NCBI GenBank assembly: GCA_023053575.1
Contig: JAKZAP010000015.1
Span: forward strand, 14,504,142 to 14,568,141
Direction of reading: 5' to 3'
Length of the DNA stretch: 64,000 bases
Source: Branchinecta lynchi
Taxonomy: Eukaryota > Arthropoda > Branchiopoda > Anostraca > Branchinectidae
In this document: piece by piece, positions 10,387-21,080 of the stretch
Layout of the letters: each line of letters opens with the position of its first letter
How positions within the stretch are numbered: position 1 is the first letter of the stretch
Translations under genes and position numbers: made by a program
The notes under the pieces: model-generated
Seen by the model: the letters and a program-made list of their open reading frames with translations, nothing else
What the model was told of the DNA's origin: nothing
Databases searched by the model: none

Positions 10387-10954
10387 GCTGCGTTCGTTGC
10401 ACTCCGGGCTGTCTCTGGTGTTTAGTCACCAGTGTCCGGTTCTTCCATTAAAACGCGTTCTTTTGGTTCACTGTGAGTTGATGAAAACCGGCTAACTCCT
10501 CGCTGAAGCCGAGCTCACGAGCAGGTTCTGGTTAGTCCGCACTGGTGAGATAAAACCGGACACTGGTTAGTTCAAAAACGGGTTAATTGACTGGTGAGAA
10601 GTCACCGGTGGATGCAAAAACGGCTTATAAGAAAAACCGGAGACCACCGCTGAGAACTCCCGAGACAAAAGCTGCGTTCGTTGCACTCCGGGCTGTCACT
10701 GGTGTTTAGTCACCAGTGTCCGGTTCTTCCCTTAAAACGCGTTCTTTTGGTTCACCGGCGAGTTGATGAAAACCGGCTAACTCCTCGCTGAAGCCGAGCT
10801 CACGAGCAGGTTCTGGTTAGTCCGCACTGGTGAGATAAAACCGGACACTGGTTAGTTCAAAAACGGGTTAATTGACTGGTGAGAAGTCACCGGTGGATGC
10901 AAAAACGGCTTATAAGAAAAACCGGAGACCACCGGTGAGAACTCCTGAGACAAA
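10387..10954. repeat. Two near-identical 284 bp tandem repeats
   Basis: GCTGCGTTCGTTGCACTCCG starts at 10387 and again at 10671. The two copies differ at only a handful of positions (for example GTCTCTGG against GTCACTGG). Each contains internal dyads such as AGTCACCAGTGTCCGGTT against AACCGGACACTGGT. The array ends about 35 bp from the splice donor of exon 10989-11152, inside intron 3. Confidence 0.9.
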
Positions 10955-10988
10955 GAATGCAGCTAGTATAGATGGAACAGCAACTTAC

Positions 10989-11152
10989 CTGACACGCGTC
11001 TTTTCCGCCTTCGATGTATCCACCGCAAAGATGCGTAGGCAAGATTTTCTTCCCGCTAAAAGCCTTGCTGCAATCAACATCGTTGTAGATTGACAAATCG
11101 ACCTTTAACAGGACGTCGCTGTAATCTCCTCCGAATGAGGTTTTACCCCAGC
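10989..11152 (-). CDS. Serine protease exon: GWG to specificity pocket
   Basis: The acceptor TTTTGCAG is followed by GCTGGGG and the donor is GTCAG|GTAAGT. The 55 or so residues contain GWGKTSFGG, DVLLKVDL, the C168-C182 pair (VDCSKA and THLCGG) and end KDACQ directly before GDSGG of the next exon. The Asp six residues before the catalytic Ser corresponds to Asp189 at the base of the S1 pocket, predicting cleavage after Arg or Lys. The codon split with the previous exon is G|GC (Gly) and the junction to the next exon is phase 0. Two 284 bp tandem repeats lie directly downstream in intron 3. Confidence 0.92.
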
Positions 11153-11214
11153 CTGCAAAACAGAGAATATAATCGTTGGTTCAATGGGCGTAAACAACAA
11201 CTAAAAAACAAACT

Positions 11215-11380
11215 ATGTTTGAAATCCTGGGTGATTATACTATTTCAGACGAAGAGGCTCTAATTAAACTTGAAGTTCGTAAATTAACAGAACGTAGAAA
11301 CACTCTTTCAAATAAATTTGGAACTAAAGAAATAGAAAACCGTGATTTTCAGGGTTTTTTGTTGATCAGCTAATTATCCC
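11215..11380 (+). pseudogene. Possible LINE ORF2 C-terminal fragment
   Basis: Translation from 11215 gives ILGDYTISDEEALIKLEV then RKLTERRNTLSNKF before a stop. This resembles the motif at the C-terminus of many LINE reverse transcriptases (a Glu-Ala-Leu segment followed by LxxRRxxLxxKF). No other part of the element is readable. Low confidence; it lies in intron 2 just upstream of the protease exon. Confidence 0.3.
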
Positions 11381-11548
11381 TCTAGGATGATGTGCGAGGA
11401 ATGAATATAAATTTGGATATTTCGGTTGCAGTTCCGGCAAACCGTCCTCAGCGAAAAAAACAAACAACTAAATCATAAAATCCAACACAATACCAACAGA
11501 AAAGTGATGCGGAACCAACAAAACATACAACGATATGTAACTAAAAAC

Positions 11549-12995
11549 AAGAGCTGTAAGCTCATATGGCACTTGCAAGCATATGTAGTAAGAAATACCC
11601 CAGCAAGAAAAAATTAAGGGGGCTGAAAATTCAACCTATGGTTTCACTTTAAATATAAAAATAGGAGACAGAAAGCAAAAGGAAACAAGAAGGAAAACAA
11701 AAGCCCGGAAGGCTGGGTCAGATGGAAGTATTCGGTTAAGATGCGCCAAACTTGCAAGGCTGGGTCAGAGATTGGAAGTGACGGTCAAAAGTTTTTTTCA
11801 CTTTTCGGTTAAGATGTGCACTTCAAGGGTGCTAAAAATTAATTTCTAAGCAAAACCCTTGAGGCAAAAAGGTTCATGTAATCATGGCGATCTTGAAAAA
11901 GTAAATTTTGCTTAAAAGTATTTTTTGTATTTTGCGGTTAAGATGAGTTCTTTAAGGAATGGTCGGATATGGGAAGTGACGATGTCAAGGTTCTAATGCT
12001 CCAGCAAAGTTGTATCGTCCTATCACATCTGGGAGTACATTAACTCACGATCACCGGAATTCCGGACACCCCCCTACAGCCCCCCCCCCCTCGGTACCCG
12101 AATCCGATCCAATTCTGTCACTGATGCACCTAGGACTTGTGCCTGTACGTCCCACCAAGTTTCATCCTGATCGCTCCACTCTATGCATATCACAAGATTT
12201 CCGGTTCTTCCCTCCACCCCCCCCCACCCCCAGTTCATTGGATTCGGTCTGCACTTGAAATGGGACACCTGAGACATGAGTTCTTTCAAGATATCACGTT
12301 TCATTAAGATCCGATAACCCGTTTTAAAGTTATGCATACCACTAATTTTCGGATTCCGCCGTCTCCCCCTCCCCCGACGACGGTCGGATCGGGCGAGTGA
12401 CTGTTTCCAAGTTAATCTGGTCGGGCCTCTGATATGCCTGCCAAGTTTTATCGTCCTAGCCTACCTGGAAGTACATCAACTACGGATCGCCGGAGTTCCG
12501 AAACCCCCCTCCAACTCCCCCCACAGTGTCTGAATCCGGTCCAGTTCTGTCAGTTATTTATCTAGAGCTTGTGCTAGTTCTTCCCACCAAGTTTCATCCC
12601 GATCGCTCCACTCCGAGAGTTTCACACGATTTCCGGCTCCCCCTCCGACTCCCCCTCAGATTCATCGGATCCGGTCCGGACTTGAGATGAGACATCTAAG
12701 GTCTTCCCAGGTATCAAGTTTCATCAAGATCCGATCACCCATTCGAAAGTTACGCATGTCCCTATTTTCTGGATTCCGCAACCTACCCCTCCCCCCACGA
12801 TGGTCGGATCGGGCAAGTGACCATTTCCAAGTTCGTTTGGTCGGATCCCTAATATGTCTGCCAAGTTTCATCGTCCTAGCATATCTGTAAGTACCCTAAC
12901 TCGCAAACACCGGACTAACCGACCGACCGACCGACATACCGACAGAAAAGTGAGTGGTATATGGCACTTGGCCGGAAGGCAAGTGCCATAACCAG
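11549..12995 (+). mobile_element. Second tandem-core repeat family with CCGA array and 3' hairpin
   Basis: The left end has GAGCTGTAAGCTC and CATATG...CATATG dyads. The core has a 420 bp period: GGTCGGAT at 11961, 12382 and 12802. Within each 420 bp the block CCAAGTTTCATC or a variant recurs about every 143 bp (12154, 12297, 12440, 12587, 12716, 12862), so the 420 bp unit is a trimer. The 3' side has CCGACCGACCGACCGACA followed by the hairpin TGGCACTTG...CAAGTGCCA near 12962-12989. The layout parallels the other family with different sequence. No coding function. Confidence 0.7.
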
Positions 12996-13504
12996 TAGAA
13001 CGATGCGGATTGAAACAACAAACAAATTCAATTCTTACAAATCTGTGATATTTTACGATTTTGAATTCTGTGTCTATTTACAATTTACTAATTCCCTGGG
13101 AAAGCGCAGAAGCTTTCACCCCAGCAATTATTTCTTCCTTCGCTTCTCCCATCACTGTACAAATAATTTCACAGAACTAAACTCTTCTGACCAGGTTCAT
13201 GCCCGCGTGAAATAGCCTCCTTGCTCTGTATGCCGTAAGGGGATAATGTATATGTTAACCAGCTAGGCTTTAGGTCATTAAAGTCGTCTAGTATGCTTAT
13301 GGTGGCGAAGGGTTTTTCGACCGGAGTGCATCAGTGCACTGGTCAAGGTCCTTTCGGGGTGGATAGCATACAATCCCAAATATAACAGAAGAGATTTCTT
13401 TGGGAAGCTTTTTTGGTCTTGTACATAGCCATAGGACTTCGAACTCGGCTCTCCGAGGAACTCTTCTTTATACAATACGGTTCGGTTCGCGATTAAAGGT
13501 GAGA

Positions 13505-13685
13505 AATAGGTTAAGGCCAATGACTGATCATCTGCGAAAACCAAGTCCAGATTTGGATTCAGCCTGTGTGCTTATCCCTACACCTCATATCTAATTTAAA
13601 GAAGGCGATAAAAAACTTCCTGCCTTACTTCTGCCAAATTTCCGGTTTCGGATGGATTCCGGGTGAAGTACTTGTCCGGCAAAAA
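13505..13685 (+). mobile_element. Tandem-core repeat fragment, copy 4
   Basis: GGTTAAGGCCAATGACTGAT, CTGCCAAATTTCCGGTTTCG and GTACTTGTCCGGCAAAAA match the family. The homology stops abruptly where the LINE begins, which places the LINE's 5' edge at about 13686. Confidence 0.6.
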
Positions 13686-13906
13686 CCGACCCTGTGACCG
13701 CGATTGGTGCAAAGACAAAAACGTTTGAAAGTTGTTCGGCTGCTAAAATGACACGTCCGTATTTTAATATTCGCAGTTTTCACGTTTATCTTATTTCGTT
13801 TAATGTGTCTTTCTTCTTTCTCTTTTTTACTTTTTTACAGTATTCATTCAGCAGCCGGCTAGTGAACACTGTGTAATACAAGCGCTGTGCAAAACAGGTT
13901 TTCCCG

Positions 13907-15010
13907 ATGACTGACGAATTTTCTCCGGGCGAAGGCCCGCTCGTTTACTCACCTGTTCTGAACTTCTTGCAAGCAAATTTTCGTGCGGGAATCGAAGACG
14001 AAATAATAATAAAGCACGCTTCGGATTTTTTTGAAGGGCCTGTAATCTCACAGGCCAAGACCAAGCTGTGGAGCAGTGTGGCTCCAACTAAAAGTTGCCC
14101 TAAGAGGACCGGTCAAAAAGCTCTCATCAATCACTGCAAGGATATGCTTGATTTATTTCGGAACTGTGATAACGATGATATAACTGTGCCATTCTATGTG
14201 ATTCGCTCACCAACTGATGTCCCGTGTATTCCTGCAGTTGCTTACTCACGACTAGCCACAAAAGTAAATCGTATTGAGCAAGTGCTCAATGTCGTAAATT
14301 CGAAGCTAACGATTTTTGATACGAACTTTCCGGCCCTGCAGTCTACTCCTTCCGACGCTGAATCAGGTCAGGCTACTATTGTTATCTCTAACATACCAAG
14401 CGGTTATGACAATCCTACGAAACGGAGGGAACTGATCGACAAAATACATGGTCATGAATCTGTGGTTCACATTCGACCCTCTGGTGACAAGTTATTTGTC
14501 AAAATTGATGAACTAGCAGCCAAAGATTTCTGTAAATCTGTTCCAACCGTATTAAGGAATGCTGAAGTGAAGCTAGTGGAGACCAATTTTGTTGGACTTG
14601 TCAAAGGAATAGATTCCGATTTTGAACTTTCGACCTTTAAGACTTGTTCGGGTGTTGTTGATGCCTCTCGTCTCGGAACTTCTCAAACAGTCAAGTTGAC
14701 TTTTTTCAATAATACTGCGTTACGCTCCGCTCTCAAAGATGGCATGAAAATCGGTTACGAGCTGTTTCGTGTTTCCGAGTTCTTCAAAGTCCCTCGTTGC
14801 TGTCACAAGTGTCGCTCGCCAGATCACTTGAAATCGCAGTGCAAAAGTCCTGTCGATAAGTGCGCAAGATGTTCTGGGCCTCATGAGTCCACCAAGGACT
14901 CGCCGTGCCAGCTACCACCAAAATGTGCAAACTGTGACGGGGAACATGTCTCGTATAGTCTACGGTGTCCGAAGCTTCGTGCAATAGTTACAAAGAAAGC
15001 CAGAAAATGA
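13907..15010 (+). CDS. LINE ORF1: RNA-binding protein with zinc knuckles
   Basis: A 367-residue protein. Residues from about 130 to 285 look like a mixed alpha/beta RNA-binding region. The C-terminal 70 residues carry a row of Cys/His zinc-knuckle motifs (CCHKCRSPDHLKSQC, then CARCSGPHESTKDSPC and CANCDGEHVSYSLRC). In this family ORF1 binds element RNA to form the retrotransposition particle. Its stop TGA (15008-15010) overlaps the ORF2 ATG (15007-15009) as ATGA. That arrangement suggests termination-reinitiation for ORF2, an inference from geometry. Confidence 0.85.
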   Translation: MTDEFSPGEGPLVYSPVLNFLQANFRAGIEDEIIIKHASDFFEGPVISQAKTKLWSSVAPTKSCPKRTGQKALINHCKDMLDLFRNCDNDDITVPFYVIRSPTDVPCIPAVAYSRLATKVNRIEQVLNVVNSKLTIFDTNFPALQSTPSDAESGQATIVISNIPSGYDNPTKRRELIDKIHGHESVVHIRPSGDKLFVKIDELAAKDFCKSVPTVLRNAEVKLVETNFVGLVKGIDSDFELSTFKTCSGVVDASRLGTSQTVKLTFFNNTALRSALKDGMKIGYELFRVSEFFKVPRCCHKCRSPDHLKSQCKSPVDKCARCSGPHESTKDSPCQLPPKCANCDGEHVSYSLRCPKLRAIVTKKARK

Positions 15011-17658
15011 ATGATAATCCAATATCAGTATGCTCATTCAACATTAATGGCACAAAAGACAAGGATCTGCTCATAGACCAAATGCTACTTGATTTTGATG
15101 TTATTTTCCTGCAAGAGCACCTTCTGCCGTCAGTTAGTGTCAATTCTTTAAGACGTAGTCCTGACCACATTGTTTACACAACTAGTGCTCGGCGCACACG
15201 CGGCCGTCCATCTGGTGGACTAGCGTGTATTGTGAAGAAAACCTTATCTTACCTGTCTCCTCAGTGCTACAGTTCAGACGAACATTATATTGCTATCAGA
15301 CTTGGTGATTATGTATTAATAAATACTTACCTTCCGCATGATAAAAAGAACCTATTGTCGCTTACCAACTATGCTAAAAGTTGTAGTAAGTTGAAAAATT
15401 TAATCTCTGGTATTGTTGCTTTGGGATACGAGTGGCTAATTCTAGGCGACTTGAACTCTGACGTCACCACGACTTCTGCCCGAACTGAAACTTTTTTGGA
15501 GAGTTTACCCCCTGGTTTCAAAATAATTGAGAAAGACTTATCTTTTACATATATACACAACAGTGGATCTAGATCGAATATTGACCATTGTGTATGTTCG
15601 TCTGCCGTGCGTACTTCACCTATTCATGTTGATGAAGATGCTAGAGACTATGACCACTTGCCTCTCTCTTTAACACTGTGTATCTCGGAAAACTTAGTCC
15701 TGAATCGGCCCCCAGTTAATAACAAGAAATGGTTTGAAAAGCGGAACTGGAATCGTGTAAACTTGCCATTGTACATTGCAACACTAGCTACACTTCTATC
15801 TTCTATACATGTGCCTTTCAATCTCCTTTGTCGAAGTGTTATTTCTCCAAACGCAAGAGTGGAATTAAACTCGTATTATTATAAGATTGTGCTTTGTCTG
15901 AAAACAGCTGAAGAAGCTGCTGTGCCCCTTGAACGTGTTCGTTGTAATACTCGTAAGCCAATATGGAAAATGGATCCTGGCTTGAAGACCGCTAAAAATA
16001 AAGCAAAAATGTGGCTTCGAATATGGATAAGTTGTGGTCGCCCGTCTGCTGGGAATATTTTTCAGATAAAGCAGAAAACTAAACTTGCTTTTAAAAAACA
16101 TCTACGGTCTGTACGCATGTCCGGTGAAGAGCTTCCAAAAGATGTGAATGGGTGGAAGAAAGTGATAAATTCTTCCAAATACAGTGATACTATGGAAAGC
16201 GATTCAATACCTCAATCGTCTTGGATTAATCATTACTCCGGGATGTTTTCCGAAGTCAATTACCGTGTGCACAAGCGTTTTTCCGAATTGCTCTCGAAAG
16301 TGTTGCCATCTCGTATTCTGCAAAGGCATATTATACCTGTGTCTAAAGAAGATGTTTTAAAGTGCATTAAACGGCTGAAATCCAAGTCTGTTGACATGGA
16401 TGGTTTATCTTCAAACCATCTGACTACTGATTCGTCAGATTTACTATTTCATTTACAGCTATTCTATCAAATGTGTGTCACTACATCTTTAGTACCTGAT
16501 AGTTTTCTTTGCGGTATGGTTACATCAATTCTGAAGCGAGGGAAAGACCCTAAAGTCTGTGCTTCTTACCGACCAATTACGGTAGCATGTAATTTAAGCA
16601 AAGTTTTGGAGTACCTTCTACTTCCATCTATCACTGAATACGTAGACTATGATTCAAACCAGTTTGGTTTCAAAACGGGCATTGGTTGCCAACACGCACA
16701 TAGAGCTCTAGCTTGCCTGTTAAAAGATGCTCATAAAAAGGGATATGTACTTCATTTATGCACTTTGGATTTGGTGAAAGCTTTCGATAGTGTGGTTCAT
16801 AGTCAAGTCTGGTATGCTCTTTTTTCACTTGGTGTTAATGTATCCGTGATACATATTCTTCGCTTTTGGTACTCAAACTCTTATCTTCGTCTGAAGTCAA
16901 ATGGGAATATTTTTGGAAATGTATCTGTGCGATGTGGTGTAAGGCAGGGAGGTGTGCTCTCACCTTATTTGTTTAATGCGTGTATAGCGGGTGTCCTATC
17001 AAAAATATGTAATACTTTTTTTGTTGGTATGACTGATGTTTCTTACCTTGCATACGCAGATGACCTGCTTCTCATCAGCAGATGCAAAGGTAGTCTTTCT
17101 TCAACCGTGCAGAGAGTTTCTTCGAGTTTCAGTGATATTGGCCTCCGTTTAAACAATGATAAATGCGAATACCTATCTTTTAATCATGTCTCAACCCTAA
17201 CGTCACTTGATTGTCATGATTTTTGCATTCCTGGAGTGAATTGCTTTAAATGGTTGGGTATTTCTGTGTGCGGAGCTTTCTCACAATTGCGTGAAAAAAC
17301 ACTAAGTGATATCAAAAGTAAACTCAGGTTTGGTTATTCAAAAATTGTTGCGAACCGAGGCAAATATCGACGAAGTGCTTTAGCAAAGCTTTACGCTTGT
17401 TTTTGTAATCCAGCTGTTCTGTTCAACGCTGGTTTATACAGTATCTTGACAGAACGTGATCTTAAACGGATTAGAATCGATTATTTTCGATACTGTAAAT
17501 TTCTACTGTATTTACCACGTTCGCACAGTAACCGCAAAATTATCCGTGTTTACGGTGCTACTGATATACTTGTACTTTTTAAATCCTTACACGAGGATTT
17601 ACTGGCCGATGCTTGTATGAGGTTGAATCCTCACCACCGCCTTATTAGGTTATTTTAG
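15007..17658 (+). CDS. LINE ORF2: endonuclease and reverse transcriptase
   Basis: The frame is open from 14965. I prefer the ATG at 15007 because it overlaps the ORF1 stop and directly precedes the endonuclease (SVCSFNINGTKD, IFLQEH). The APE domain continues with WLILGDLNSDV and DHLPLSL (about residues 10-225). The RT domain has KRLKSKSVDMDGL, YRPITV, LDLVKAFDSV, GVRQGGVLSPYLFN and YLAYADDLLLIS with catalytic Asp-Asp near 17058. About 190 residues follow to the C-terminus with no recognised zinc finger. The protein nicks DNA and primes reverse transcription at the target. Intact length (about 883 residues) is usual for this class. Confidence 0.9.
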   Translation: MNDNPISVCSFNINGTKDKDLLIDQMLLDFDVIFLQEHLLPSVSVNSLRRSPDHIVYTTSARRTRGRPSGGLACIVKKTLSYLSPQCYSSDEHYIAIRLGDYVLINTYLPHDKKNLLSLTNYAKSCSKLKNLISGIVALGYEWLILGDLNSDVTTTSARTETFLESLPPGFKIIEKDLSFTYIHNSGSRSNIDHCVCSSAVRTSPIHVDEDARDYDHLPLSLTLCISENLVLNRPPVNNKKWFEKRNWNRVNLPLYIATLATLLSSIHVPFNLLCRSVISPNARVELNSYYYKIVLCLKTAEEAAVPLERVRCNTRKPIWKMDPGLKTAKNKAKMWLRIWISCGRPSAGNIFQIKQKTKLAFKKHLRSVRMSGEELPKDVNGWKKVINSSKYSDTMESDSIPQSSWINHYSGMFSEVNYRVHKRFSELLSKVLPSRILQRHIIPVSKEDVLKCIKRLKSKSVDMDGLSSNHLTTDSSDLLFHLQLFYQMCVTTSLVPDSFLCGMVTSILKRGKDPKVCASYRPITVACNLSKVLEYLLLPSITEYVDYDSNQFGFKTGIGCQHAHRALACLLKDAHKKGYVLHLCTLDLVKAFDSVVHSQVWYALFSLGVNVSVIHILRFWYSNSYLRLKSNGNIFGNVSVRCGVRQGGVLSPYLFNACIAGVLSKICNTFFVGMTDVSYLAYADDLLLISRCKGSLSSTVQRVSSSFSDIGLRLNNDKCEYLSFNHVSTLTSLDCHDFCIPGVNCFKWLGISVCGAFSQLREKTLSDIKSKLRFGYSKIVANRGKYRRSALAKLYACFCNPAVLFNAGLYSILTERDLKRIRIDYFRYCKFLLYLPRSHSNRKIIRVYGATDILVLFKSLHEDLLADACMRLNPHHRLIRLF

Positions 17659-17756
17659 TCTTTTTTGTTAACGTATTTTGTCTTTTTTTCTTTCTTATTT
17701 TTTTTTCTCCTTATTTACTCCACTGTTTGTTTTTGTCAAAACTTTAGTGGGTTATA

Positions 17757-17790
17757 AATATACTTACTTACTTACTTACTTACTTACTTC
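17757..17790 (+). repeat. LINE 3' tail, (ACTT)n
   Basis: Seven or so ACTT units close the LINE, replacing a poly(A) tail. Short tandem-repeat tails are common among CR1/L2-like LINEs. Confidence 0.8.
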
Positions 17791-17879
17791 GTTTAAGCCC
17801 TCTTCCGACCAAACTCGGTATGTCATAACCTGATTATTCAGTAATTCATACAAGCACAAAAGCAGCTTGTGCACGATGG

Positions 17880-19276
17880 TCAGGGGATCGACTAAAAGCA
17901 GGAAAGGAAAGGCAAGAGAAAAGCAGGCAAAGATACTAAAACCAGGAAGGGCAAACTAAAATGGGGAAAGAATTAGCAGAAAACGAGGATTCGAAAAACT
18001 GGCAAGCCTTTCCTCTGCTTAGTATCCCGTGAGGGTTCGGCATGAACTTAAAACTTACATTCGTAAAAGTTCAAGACGGATACGTTAGCTGCATTTTATT
18101 GGAGCTATATTTCGGTCCTTCTTCGCAAGGGTCTCTTCAAGCTCAAAACCGCTCAAGTTGGAAAAATGAACTTGTGGGAATCCGTTAGGCACCATCAAAT
18201 ATGATTCGCAGTCAGCTTGAGCTGAAGGAATATTTGTAAAACTTCACCTTTTCCTGCTTTTAGTACCCTGTCGGTAGGCGGCTAAATCGTCCTAGTCCAC
18301 CGAGGGGTCGGAAACTAAGATATTTTAAGTCCACCATTTCTTTCCTCGTTTTAGTACCTTGTCACGGATAGTTCCTTAGAGTACTAAAACGAGAGCAATT
18401 ATCAAAATTCATAGTTCACCATTCCCTTCCTCGTTGTAGTAGATTTAAGGGGTCGGCAACTAAGATATTTCAAGTCCACCATTTCTTTCCTCGTTTTAGT
18501 ACTCTAAGGTATTATTCGTGACAAGTTACTAAAACCAGGAAAGAAATGGTCGACTTGAAATATATTAGTTACCGACCCCTCGCTCAGAAAGAGACGGAAT
18601 CCCTGAAAGAAGAAGAGTTTCCGATTTATTTACCCATCACACGATACTAAAGTTAGTTGCCGATCCCTCACTTGACCCCTCAAAGGTACTTTCGTTGGTT
18701 AAGGTATCTTAGCTGCCAACCCCTCACTTTAATGAGAATTTTAATTGCCGACTCAACAAAGTTAGTAAAACGAGGAAGGGAACGGTGAACTATGAATTTT
18801 GATAGTTGTCAACCCCTCAAAGAAAAATAATTTAGACTTCCCAATTTCGTTCCTTGTTTCAGTATACTGTCCGTGACAAGTTACTAAAACCAGGAACGAA
18901 ATGGTGGACTTGAAATATCTTAGTTGCCGATCCCTCGCTGGACTCAACGGATTTTAGTCGCCTACCGACAGGGTACTAAAAGGAGGAAAAGGCGAACGTT
19001 TACAAAATGTAAGTTCCCAACACTTCACGGGCTACTAAACAGAGGGAAAACTTGGTGCAGCTTGCCAGTTTTTCGAATACTAAAGGGAGGAAGAGGGAAC
19101 TTTTACAAATGTAAGTTGCCGACCTCTCATGGGATACTAAACAGAGGAAAGACTTGCCAGTTTCTCGAATCCTCGATTTCTGGTAATTCTTTCCCGTTTT
19201 AGTTGCCCTTCCTGGTTTCAGTATCTTTGCCTGCTTTTCTCTTGCCTTTCCTTTCCTTCTTTTAGTCGATCCCTGA
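17880..19276. mobile_element. Foldback-type element with long inverted ends
   Basis: The left end (CAGGGGATCGACTAAAAG, then GGAAAGGCAAGAGAAAAGCA and CCAGGAAGGGCAA) is the reverse complement of the right end (TTGCCCTTCCTGG, TGCTTTTCTCTTGCCTTTCC, CTTTTAGTCGATCCCTG). Homology continues inward about 190 bp. The middle holds further inverted pairs built on TTTCTTTCCTCGTTTTAGTA and TACTAAAACCAGGAAAG. It has no ORF. The flanks GATGG and TGATACATGTGCATTTC correspond to a continuous stretch of the real protease intron (GATGGCAGTGATACACGCGC), so it inserted into the duplicated intron. CAGGG ends suggest a hAT relation, but no clean 8 bp duplication is visible. Confidence 0.7.
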
Positions 19277-19324
19277 TACATGTGCATTTCACCATCGAAA
19301 CAAGAAAAAGAGATATCATACCTG

Positions 19325-21075
19325 CAGAGGCGTTACTAGCCTAACTGTTTTTGGTGTTATTTTGGGGGGAGAAAGGTATTTACCGTCCGGCTGGTCGTTT
19401 TTACCGACTGGTTTTTGGGGTCCCAAAACGTAAGTGGCGGGATACCTATGACATCACAAAAGTTGTCCGTCTGTCCGTCCGTCCGTCTGTCCGTCTGTGC
19501 GCACTATAACTCTCGAAGGGAATAAGATATTTTGATGAAACTTGGTGAGAGGATTTTTTGGGTCAAGAGTAAGGTCAAGTTCGTAGATGGGCTCTGTAGC
19601 CCTACATTTATGGCTGGAGTAGGGGGTTTAAATTAAGGGGCAAATGAAATATTTTAAAACAGATAATGTGATAGTCGATGATAGAGTAAGAAGACATGCT
19701 CAACACGATGGTGAAAACCATTTTGTCATCGGACAGGTAGTTCGCCCGGAATCCGGACAAAACCGGAAAGTTTGTTAAAAGTATAAGTTTTATTTGAAGT
19801 TGATTAGATGTTCGGTTTAGGGGTAAGAAGAAATGCTGAACAAGATGGTCCAAGCCATTTTTGCACCGGACAAGGATTTTTTGCACCGGAATCCAAACCA
19901 AAAACGGGAAGTCTGTTTAAAGTAAAAGTTCTATTTGAAGTTGAATAGATGTTCGGTATAGGGGTAGGAGGCCATGATGAAGACAATGATGAAAAATCAT
20001 TTTTTGGCCGGACAAATAGTTCGTCCGGAATCCGGCCAGAATGGAAAGTTTGTTAAAAGTAAAAGTTTTATCTGGAGTTGATTAGATGTTCGATTTAGGG
20101 GTAAGAAGTCATGCTGAACACTTGTGTGAAAACAATTTTCTACCCGGGCAAGTAGTTCGCCCGGAATCCGGCCAATACCGGAAAGTCTGTTAAAAGTAAA
20201 AGTTTTATTTGAAGTTGATTAGATGTTCGGTGTAGGGGTAGGAGGACATGCTGAAGACGATGATGAAAAATATTTTTTTGCCGGACAAATAGTTCGTCCG
20301 GAATCCGACCATAACGGAAAGTTTGTTAAAAGTAAAAGTTTTATTTGGAGTTGATTAGATGTTCGATTTAGGGGTAAGAAGTCATGCTGAACACTTGTGT
20401 GAAATCAATTTTTTACCCGGGCAAGTAGTTCGAACGGAAACCGTCCAAAAACGGAAAAAGTTAAAGTTTTATTTGTAGTTGATTAGACATCCGATTTAGG
20501 AGAAAGAAGAGATGCTGAATCCGTGTATGAAAATAATTTTTTACCCGGACATATAGTTCGACTGGAATCTGGCTAGAGCCGGACATTTTTTTATGAGTAT
20601 AACACACATGCTGACTCCCTATCTGGACTTGGCTTTCTCAGATGATTAGCTATTTGGCCTTAATCTGTTTCTCAATTTTAATAGTAAAAATGATCAAGGA
20701 GTCTGGCGAAGACAAGACCCAATCGTCTGGATCAAATATTGAATTTTTGGGATCCCGTCGACACCTTTGGTCTTGTTACAACTGTTTCCAAGATATGTCG
20801 ACAGTTTTTACAAAAAACCGTCTGATTTTCAGAAAAACTGACCATTCAATAAAAAAATAGTTTTTTTTTTTTATAAAAACTCACTGCTTTCCAGAAGAAC
20901 CAACATTTAAAAATACTGTTTTGATGAAAATCGACTGATTTTCAGAAAAACAGCCTTTTTCAGGAAAAAATCACTGTTTCTACGAAAAACCCAGGCGATT
21001 CACGCCGACTCGGCTATTTTTTACCAACTGGCCGGGGGGCGTCCCCCCTCACCCTCCCCATACGTGACGCCCCTG
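19325..21075. mobile_element. hAT-type element inserted at the splice site of the duplicated exon
   Basis: It begins CAGAGGCGTTACTAGC and ends GTGACGCCCCTG (reverse complement CAGGGGCGTCAC), matching the ends of the hAT element at 47790-52683. Flanks are CATACCTG (19317-19324) and CATTCCTG (21076-21083), an 8 bp duplication with one change. The target is the exon/intron junction of the duplicated protease exon 21081-21172. Most of the interior is a minus-oriented tandem-core repeat copy (19413-20775). No transposase. Confidence 0.85.
19413..20775 (-). mobile_element. Tandem-core repeat, copy 5 (complete)
   Basis: It starts GGGGTCCCAAAACG and has TGTCCGTCCGTCCGTCTGTC, then about six units with CCGGAATCCGG and AGTTGATTAGATGTTCG, ending CCTTTGGTCTTG. 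It is nested inside the hAT element 19325-21075. Confidence 0.85.
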
Positions 21076-21080
21076 CATTC

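Larger units (their letters stand above)
13686..17790 (+). mobile_element. Full-length non-LTR retrotransposon (LINE) with intact ORF1 and ORF2
   Basis: The 5' UTR runs from about 13686, ORF1 is 13907-15010, ORF2 starts at 15007, and a T-rich 3' UTR ends in an (ACTT)n tail. Both ORFs lack stops and frameshifts, so this copy is young or recently active. APE-type endonuclease plus RT with YADD and gag-like zinc knuckles in ORF1 place it in the APE-LINE group (CR1/L2/Jockey-like). I cannot assign the clade. It lies in intron 2 of the protease gene, antisense to it. No target duplication could be fixed because of the repetitive tail. Confidence 0.85.
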
